Positions 6,297 to 10,462 of a DNA stretch of 10,462 bases are shown in pieces. The first letter of the stretch is position 1; every line of letters begins with the position of its first letter. The stretch is from CAZYVU01 sp964651435 (GTDB lineage: Bacteria; Desulfobacterota; Syntrophorhabdia; Syntrophorhabdales; CAYQXL01). The translations under genes were made by a program, and so were the position numbers. The DNA lies in assembly GCA_964651435.1 (NCBI GenBank), contig CAZYVU010000060.1, positions 1-10,462 of the forward strand. Direction: 5' to 3'. The notes below the pieces were generated by a model that did not search any database, was not told the origin of the DNA, and saw only the letters and a program-made list of their open reading frames with translations.

Positions 6297-7155
6297 TCTC
6301 ATCAGGGAGTCGATGTGCGTCGTAGGAAAGTGGATGGAGTGCCGGTCCTGCCACGACTCGGACATACTTGCCTTCCCCATGATCGAAGAGTTTGTTGACG
6401 ACCGAGGGAAGAGCTGCCTTTTTAAGCTCAAAGAGATGTGCCACGGCCTTTTCCGGAACTCAGATTCGTCCGGCTTCAGGGAAAAGCTGTACGATATGAC
6501 GGTGGGATGCGTGTTTCACGAGGCCATGAAGCTGAGGGAAAACCTCTACCAGATCGAGCACTACCGGCCGCACCGCGACGTGTCCTCCGCCGACGTGACC
6601 CCTCAGGAGCTGAAGATGGTGCGAGAGATCGACACGCTCCTCAAGAAGTCGCAGAGGGGTGTCCGCGAAGGATTCAGGGAGATCGCCGTGCTCGTGGGCC
6701 AGCTCGTGGAGCAGTTGAGGGAGCTCATCAAGTCATACCGGGACAACTATCTGCTCCCGCGATTTCTCATCGAGAGCGAAAGGTCGTTGACGAAGATCTA
6801 TGGGAGAAAGGGGTTTCATCGACTCGCACAGGAGCTTTGGCGGGGCGGCAAGGCGGACCTGCTCTGCCGGGCCGGCGAAAGCTATCTCGAAAGCGAGTAC
6901 TACGTGCAGGCCCGCGGTCTTTTCAGAAAGGCGAAGGATGTGGAGCCCGGACACGAACGGGCCCGCTTCCTCTACAATGTCGCTTCGGCCTTTGCCTTCT
7001 ACTATGCAAACAAGTACACCATGGCGCTACGCTTTATCGATGAGGCGCGGGCCCTGGCCGCCGACTCCGGTTGGGGAGAGTACGAGAGTAGGTTGGAGTC
7101 CCTGACTGAGGATATCGCCCGGGAGCAGCGGAAGCGGCACAGAGAGATTTTGTGA
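6262..7155 (+). CDS. Unrecognised cysteine- and TPR-containing protein
   Basis: I do not recognise this family. The 297-residue protein has no signal peptide or membrane segment and should be cytoplasmic. The N-terminal third has cysteines at 19, 27, 30, 52, 60 and 83, including CRSCH at 27-31, which could bind metal. The middle (about 115-165) is helical and charged. The C-terminal third looks like one or two TPR units (about 203-236 and 237-270): GESYLESEYYVQARGLFRKAKDVEP fits the TPR pattern of G, Y, A, F, A and P. The GTG start lies inside the ftsH 3' end (35-bp overlap), with AAAGGAGG 13 nt upstream, a long spacing. An alternative ATG at 6313 has AGGGAG only 3 nt away. It is co-transcribed with ftsH and fmdB, so a role in protein quality control or assembly is possible but unproven. 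Confidence 0.85.
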   Translation: METNNLAKKQIDLIRESMCVVGKWMECRSCHDSDILAFPMIEEFVDDRGKSCLFKLKEMCHGLFRNSDSSGFREKLYDMTVGCVFHEAMKLRENLYQIEHYRPHRDVSSADVTPQELKMVREIDTLLKKSQRGVREGFREIAVLVGQLVEQLRELIKSYRDNYLLPRFLIESERSLTKIYGRKGFHRLAQELWRGGKADLLCRAGESYLESEYYVQARGLFRKAKDVEPGHERARFLYNVASAFAFYYANKYTMALRFIDEARALAADSGWGEYESRLESLTEDIAREQRKRHREIL

Positions 7156-7173
7156 CCAGGAGGAACAGAGAAG

Positions 7174-7395
7174 ATGCCTATCTATGAGTACAGGTGCAGG
7201 AGCTGCGGAAAGGATTTCGAGCTTCTCGTCTTCGGCAAAGAGGAGCCTCAGTGTCCGGAGTGCGGCGCCAAGGACCCTGAACGGAAAATGTCGTCCTTCG
7301 GCTTTTCGGTAGGGTATAAGTTCAAGGCCTCCTCAGGCGGAGGCACAGGCTCCTGCTCCGGGTGCACCTCTTCCAACTGCTCCACGTGTCATTAG
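7174..7395 (+). CDS. FmdB-type CxxC zinc ribbon protein
   Basis: This small 73-residue protein belongs to the FmdB / CxxC_CxxC_SSSS family, named from a putative regulatory protein of the formamidase locus; its biochemical role is unsettled. It starts with the family signature MPIYEYRCRSCGKDFE. Two CxxC knuckles follow (Cys8/Cys11 and Cys27/Cys30), which should hold one zinc, then a Gly/Ser linker and a Cys-rich tail (Cys61, 64, 69, 72) ending in His. The four-cysteine tail could bind a second metal. The ATG has a strong AGGAGGAA 8 nt upstream and lies 18 nt after the preceding stop, so it belongs to the ftsH unit. Confidence 0.93.
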   Translation: MPIYEYRCRSCGKDFELLVFGKEEPQCPECGAKDPERKMSSFGFSVGYKFKASSGGGTGSCSGCTSSNCSTCH

Positions 7396-7420
7396 CGCCG
7401 GGCCGATAGGGAGGCCGGCG
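7396..7420 (+). promoter_or_regulatory. Intercistronic hairpin ahead of tilS
   Basis: 7396-7404 (CGCCGGGCC) pairs with 7413-7420 (GGCCGGCG) with one bulged G and an 8-nt loop. The only Shine-Dalgarno-like sequence for tilS (GGGAGG, 7409-7414) lies in the loop and the first two stem bases, 16 nt from the ATG. The hairpin may set the level of tilS translation or stabilise the mRNA end. There is no U run, so it is not a terminator. Confidence 0.4.
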
Positions 7421-7430
7421 TTATCCGGAT

Positions 7431-8834
7431 ATGGGCCTCGTCAGCAAGGTGCTCGATCTCGTCAGAAGGGAGGGGCTTGTCGTTGACGGGGACCGGGTAC
7501 TGATAGGCCTTTCGGGCGGCGCCGATTCCACGGCACTTTTCCACATTCTTCGAGAACTTTCCTCGGCAATAGGGCTGACCCTCGGTGTGGCGCATGTGAA
7601 CCACATGCTCAGGGGTGCCGAATCGGAGAGAGATGAGGCCTTTGTGCGGGGTCTTGCCGAGGCGGCGGGGTTGCCCTGGTACGTCGTGCACGTCGATATA
7701 CGGGCCATGGCCGCCTCGCGGGGCCTATCCCGCCAGGAGGCCGGACGTGATGCGCGTTACGGTTTCTTCCGCAGCGTTGCCGAGGCAGAGGGCTACACAA
7801 AGGTCGCAGTGGCCCACACCATGAACGATCAGGTGGAGACGTTTCTCCTCAGGGTCGTGAAAGGGACGGGTCTGAAGGGGCTTGCATCCATTCCGCTGGC
7901 CAGGGGGAACATCATTCGCCCCCTCCTCGAAACGTCCCGCACCGATATTGAGGCGTACCTGCGGCAGAGAGGGATCGCCTTCGTCGAGGATTCATCAAAC
8001 GAAAGCATCGCTTATGAGAGGAACTTTCTCCGCCACCGCGTCATTCCGCTCCTGGAAGAGCTGAATCCGGGCCTGCGGAGGGCCGTTGCCGGACTGCTCG
8101 GTGATCTGGTCTCGATCAACCGGTCCCTGGAGGAACAGGTGGAGGCCTTTCTGCGCTTTTCCGTCAGGCGGACGGCCGACGGCACCATCGTCAGCATCGC
8201 CCGGCTCAGGGGGCTGAGCGAAGAGGCCCGTTTCCGCATATACTCGTCGCTGGTGCTGGAGCTGGACGGCCGCGTGCTCCTTCAAAGGCGTCACGGGGCG
8301 CTCATCGAGCACATCTGCTCCGGGCCGGCACCGGGCGCTCTGGTCGCCCTACCCAGAGGTTTGCGGGCAATGCGATCGTACGGCGAGCTCAGGTTTGCCA
8401 AGGCCGCCCTGCGGCCGGCAGTAAGGAACACCTTTTCCGTAAGATTGGGCCTAAACCCCATCCCTGATTTGGGGATTGCGCTCACCATCTCCATTGTCGA
8501 GGCAGGTCGGGAGGAGGTGCGGGGGGACGGGTCAACGGCGCTCTTCGACGCCGACCGGACGGGTCTGCTGTCGGTCCGCACGTTCCGGGAGGGTGACAGG
8601 TTCATGCCCCTCGGCATGACGAGGGAGACGAAGCTGAAAGACTTTTTCATGGGGCGGAAGGTTCCCCGGTCCGAACGGAGGGATATCCCCCTGCTCCTGT
8701 CGGACGGAAAGATCATCTGGGTTGTCGGACAGAGGATGGACGAACGTTTCAAGGTCGGGCCGGCTACGGCGAGGATGCTCAAGGTTGTGACATCGCACCT
8801 GTCCAATGAGACCCCGGAACCTGCCGGCGGGTAA
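7431..8834 (+). CDS. tilS: tRNA(Ile)-lysidine synthase
   Basis: TilS uses ATP and lysine to convert C34 of the minor tRNA-Ile (CAU anticodon) to lysidine, switching its identity from Met to Ile, and is normally essential. The 467-residue protein has the full two-part architecture. An N-type PP-loop ATPase carries SGGADS (28-33), HVNHMLRGAES (55-65) and the DSSN...RNFLRHRVIPLL segment (187-208). A middle region follows, then the C-terminal TilS domain (about 385-445) with GDRFMPLGM, KLKDFF and the RMDERFKV end. The ATG is the only start that fits the family N-terminus, with the PP-loop near residue 28. Its ribosome site is weak or displaced (see the hairpin just upstream). It is the last gene of the ftsH unit; in many bacteria tilS instead precedes ftsH. 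Confidence 0.95.
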   Translation: MGLVSKVLDLVRREGLVVDGDRVLIGLSGGADSTALFHILRELSSAIGLTLGVAHVNHMLRGAESERDEAFVRGLAEAAGLPWYVVHVDIRAMAASRGLSRQEAGRDARYGFFRSVAEAEGYTKVAVAHTMNDQVETFLLRVVKGTGLKGLASIPLARGNIIRPLLETSRTDIEAYLRQRGIAFVEDSSNESIAYERNFLRHRVIPLLEELNPGLRRAVAGLLGDLVSINRSLEEQVEAFLRFSVRRTADGTIVSIARLRGLSEEARFRIYSSLVLELDGRVLLQRRHGALIEHICSGPAPGALVALPRGLRAMRSYGELRFAKAALRPAVRNTFSVRLGLNPIPDLGIALTISIVEAGREEVRGDGSTALFDADRTGLLSVRTFREGDRFMPLGMTRETKLKDFFMGRKVPRSERRDIPLLLSDGKIIWVVGQRMDERFKVGPATARMLKVVTSHLSNETPEPAGG

Positions 8835-8954
8835 AGGTCGTCCTTCGCCACAGGCGGGAGAGGGCAGAGCCTGCACGGATTTGACACAGGCAAGCTGGTG
8901 CCGGATGGCCCGTGACCGATGGAAAAATAGCTGTTAACCGGATTGCAATTTGGA

Positions 8955-8982
8955 TTGACAAGAGGATAGCGGTTAGTGTAAA
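8955..8982 (+). promoter_or_regulatory. Candidate sigma70 promoter for the aminotransferase gene
   Basis: A perfect TTGACA (8955-8960) is followed after 16 bp by TGTAAA (8977-8982), a four-of-six match to the -10 element. A start near 8990 would give a leader of about 53 nt. The inverted hexamers TAACCG (8935-8940) and CGGTTA (8970-8975) flank the -35 box, 29 bp apart. The rest of the 208-bp gap after tilS shows nothing I can name, and no terminator is clear. Confidence 0.5.
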
Positions 8983-9042
8983 GACTATCTCCAACCGGAA
9001 GGGTTGTCGCCAAATCTTAACGAAACCAAAGGAGCCCCCGCC

Positions 9043-10233
9043 ATGTTATCGAGAAAAGCGCAGTCACTGAAACCATCGCCTACTCTGGCCATCACCGCCA
9101 AGGAAAAGGCCCTTAAAGCCCAGGGGCTCGACATCGTGGGGTTCGGCGCAGGAGAGCCGGACTTTGACACGCCGGAACACGTGAAAAAGGCTGCTATCGA
9201 CGCCATTAACGAGGGGTTCACGAAGTACACGCCCGTGGGGGGCATAGACCCGCTGAAGGATGCCATCATAGAAAAATTCAAGCGTGACAACGGGCTCACA
9301 TACAAGCGAGAGGAGATCATCGTTTCCTGCGGCGGGAAGCACAGCCTCTACAACCTTTTCCAGGCCATTTTCGACGAGGGGGACGAGGTTATCATACCGA
9401 CGCCTTTCTGGGTGTCGTACCCACCCATGGTGGAGCTGGCGGGGGCGAAGCCCGTGCTCGTCGAAACCTTCGAGGAGGAGGCCTTCCAGCTTACGGCCGC
9501 CATGCTGGAGAGACAGGTGACGGCAAAGACAAGGGGTATTATCCTCAACTACCCCTCTAACCCCGTGGGGTCCGTCTTTTCGCAGAAGAACCTTGAGGAG
9601 ATAGGCAAGCTGGCCGTGGAGAAAGGAATCTACGTTGTGTCGGACGAGATCTACGAAAAGCTTACCTACGATGGCTATACCCATAAGAGCATCGCGTCCC
9701 TGGACCCCTCATTCAAGGACCGCACCATCATCGCCCACGGCGTTTCGAAGACTTACTCCATGACGGGCTGGCGGATAGGTTTTGCGGCGGGCCCGAAGGA
9801 GGTTGTGCAGGCCATGGGCAACATCCAGAGCCAGAGCACCTCGAACCCCACCTCCATTTCACAGCGGGCGGCCATAGCGGCCCTCAACGGACCGCAGGAT
9901 ATTATCCAATCCATGTTGGTCCAGTTTGCGAAGCGGCGCGATGTCCTCGTGAACGGGCTCAGGGCGATTCCGGGCGTGACCTGCCACAACCCGGAGGGCG
10001 CGTTCTATGTCTTCCCCAACTTCAAAGCTGTCATCGGCAGGTCGTACAAGGGAAGACGCATCGGCTCCATCAGCGAATTTACGGAGATACTGCTGGAGGC
10101 CTTCCATGTGGCCGTCGTGCCGGGCGTGGAGTTCGGGAAAGAGGGCTATCTGCGCCTTTCTTTCGCAACGTCCATGGAGAATGTGGAGAAGGGGCTCGAC
10201 CGGATCACGAAGGCCGTGGCGGCGCTGGAGTAA
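9043..10233 (+). CDS. aspB: PLP-dependent aspartate aminotransferase (class I, subgroup Ib type)
   Basis: This enzyme interconverts aspartate plus 2-oxoglutarate with oxaloacetate plus glutamate; some subgroup Ib members also accept prephenate. The 396-residue protein shows SPT-A and GEPDFDTP near the N-terminus (12-44), YTPVGG (62-67), GGK at 97-99 (Lys99 aligns with the lysine that contacts the side-chain carboxylate in Ib aspartate enzymes), NYPSNPVG (169-176), SDEIYE (200-205), the Schiff-base lysine in SKTYSMTGWRIGF (Lys236) and the substrate-carboxylate arginine in LRLSFA (Arg371). The start is ATG 9043, with AAAGGAG at 9028-9034 and an 8-nt spacer. An upstream in-frame TTG at 9004 would add 13 residues that contribute no family motif. 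NYPSNPVG differs slightly from the common N-PSNPTG. Exact substrate range is not certain from motifs. Confidence 0.92.
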   Translation: MLSRKAQSLKPSPTLAITAKEKALKAQGLDIVGFGAGEPDFDTPEHVKKAAIDAINEGFTKYTPVGGIDPLKDAIIEKFKRDNGLTYKREEIIVSCGGKHSLYNLFQAIFDEGDEVIIPTPFWVSYPPMVELAGAKPVLVETFEEEAFQLTAAMLERQVTAKTRGIILNYPSNPVGSVFSQKNLEEIGKLAVEKGIYVVSDEIYEKLTYDGYTHKSIASLDPSFKDRTIIAHGVSKTYSMTGWRIGFAAGPKEVVQAMGNIQSQSTSNPTSISQRAAIAALNGPQDIIQSMLVQFAKRRDVLVNGLRAIPGVTCHNPEGAFYVFPNFKAVIGRSYKGRRIGSISEFTEILLEAFHVAVVPGVEFGKEGYLRLSFATSMENVEKGLDRITKAVAALE

Positions 10234-10462
10234 GGACAAGCGGAAGGCTGCTCCAGGTTTGTGCAGGGGACTATATCTGCCGGCTGTCCGCACCTTGCCT
10301 CCCACACCCGCAAGCGGGTACCCGGCTGCGCGCTGCTTACGCTCGCAAAAGGGGTTGTGCTGCAGGAGTGCATGCCTGTCCGCCGGGAAAATTGACAATT
10401 GAAGATGTGACCGTATGCCGTGTAGAACGTATGGCTTGTTGGTTAAAGTCCAATCATGGGAA
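10234..10462. other. Non-coding tail after the aminotransferase gene
   Basis: There is no supported gene. Alternating palindromes occur at 10306-10324: ACCCG, CAAG, CGGGT, then ACCCG, so the middle arm can pair with either neighbour. No U-run terminator is seen. TTGACA at 10392-10397 followed after 16 bp by TATGCC (10414-10419) could be a rightward promoter for a gene beyond the window, but the -10 match is weak (three of six). Confidence 0.4.

Noticed and set aside
4785..6431. 548-codon open frame antisense to ftsH
   Set aside because: It lies opposite a strongly conserved gene. Its Arg/His/Leu-rich translation is typical of a high-GC shadow frame, and no motif is visible.
8835..8940. Terminator or small RNA after tilS
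   Set aside because: Only a weak 5-bp stem with a large loop is visible; a second TTGACA near 8881 has no -10 partner.
10392..10419. Promoter for a gene beyond the right edge
   Set aside because: The -35 is perfect but the -10 matches only three of six bases, and no downstream gene is visible in the window, so it is not listed as a feature of its own.

Overview
The window looks like chromosomal housekeeping sequence from a GC-rich Gram-negative bacterium. Deltaproteobacteria (Desulfobacterota) is the most likely group. The basis is the rplM-rpsI-argC gene order, which I associate with Geobacter-like genomes, plus the protein style of SerA, FtsH and the FmdB-type zinc ribbon. This placement is inference, because no rRNA or other marker gene is present. 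Nine protein genes are supported. There is no IS element, phage gene, CRISPR array or tRNA that I can recognise.

Layout. Positions 1-483 hold no gene. They contain a 39-unit heptanucleotide array with a 91-bp higher-order period, then two identical 37-bp octamer-based repeats, then a loosely repetitive CAAAC-rich tract. Positions 484-2342 are a leftward operon, rplM (L13) to rpsI (S9) to argC, driven by a candidate sigma70 promoter at 2366-2394. Rightward from there lies serA (2563-4185), preceded by about 150 nt of sequence rich in mutually exclusive inverted repeats that looks like a structured RNA leader. A second rightward unit starts from a near-consensus promoter at 4268-4296, which overlaps a perfect palindrome. 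It reads ftsH (TTG start), an unrecognised cysteine- and TPR-containing protein, a small FmdB-type zinc ribbon protein and tilS. The last gene is a PLP-dependent aspartate-type aminotransferase (9043-10233) with its own TTGACA promoter. It is followed by 229 bp of non-coding sequence up to the window edge.

How the genes work together. rplM-rpsI-argC joins ribosome assembly to arginine synthesis. serA feeds serine, glycine and one-carbon metabolism. ftsH and tilS are a familiar pair (membrane proteolysis and tRNA-Ile lysidine formation), but here ftsH comes first and two small genes sit between them. The aminotransferase supplies aspartate or glutamate amino-group exchange.

The best candidates for something undescribed are the serA leader (a possible riboregulator), the palindromic operator-like site on the ftsH promoter, the heptamer array, and the unrecognised protein co-transcribed with ftsH.
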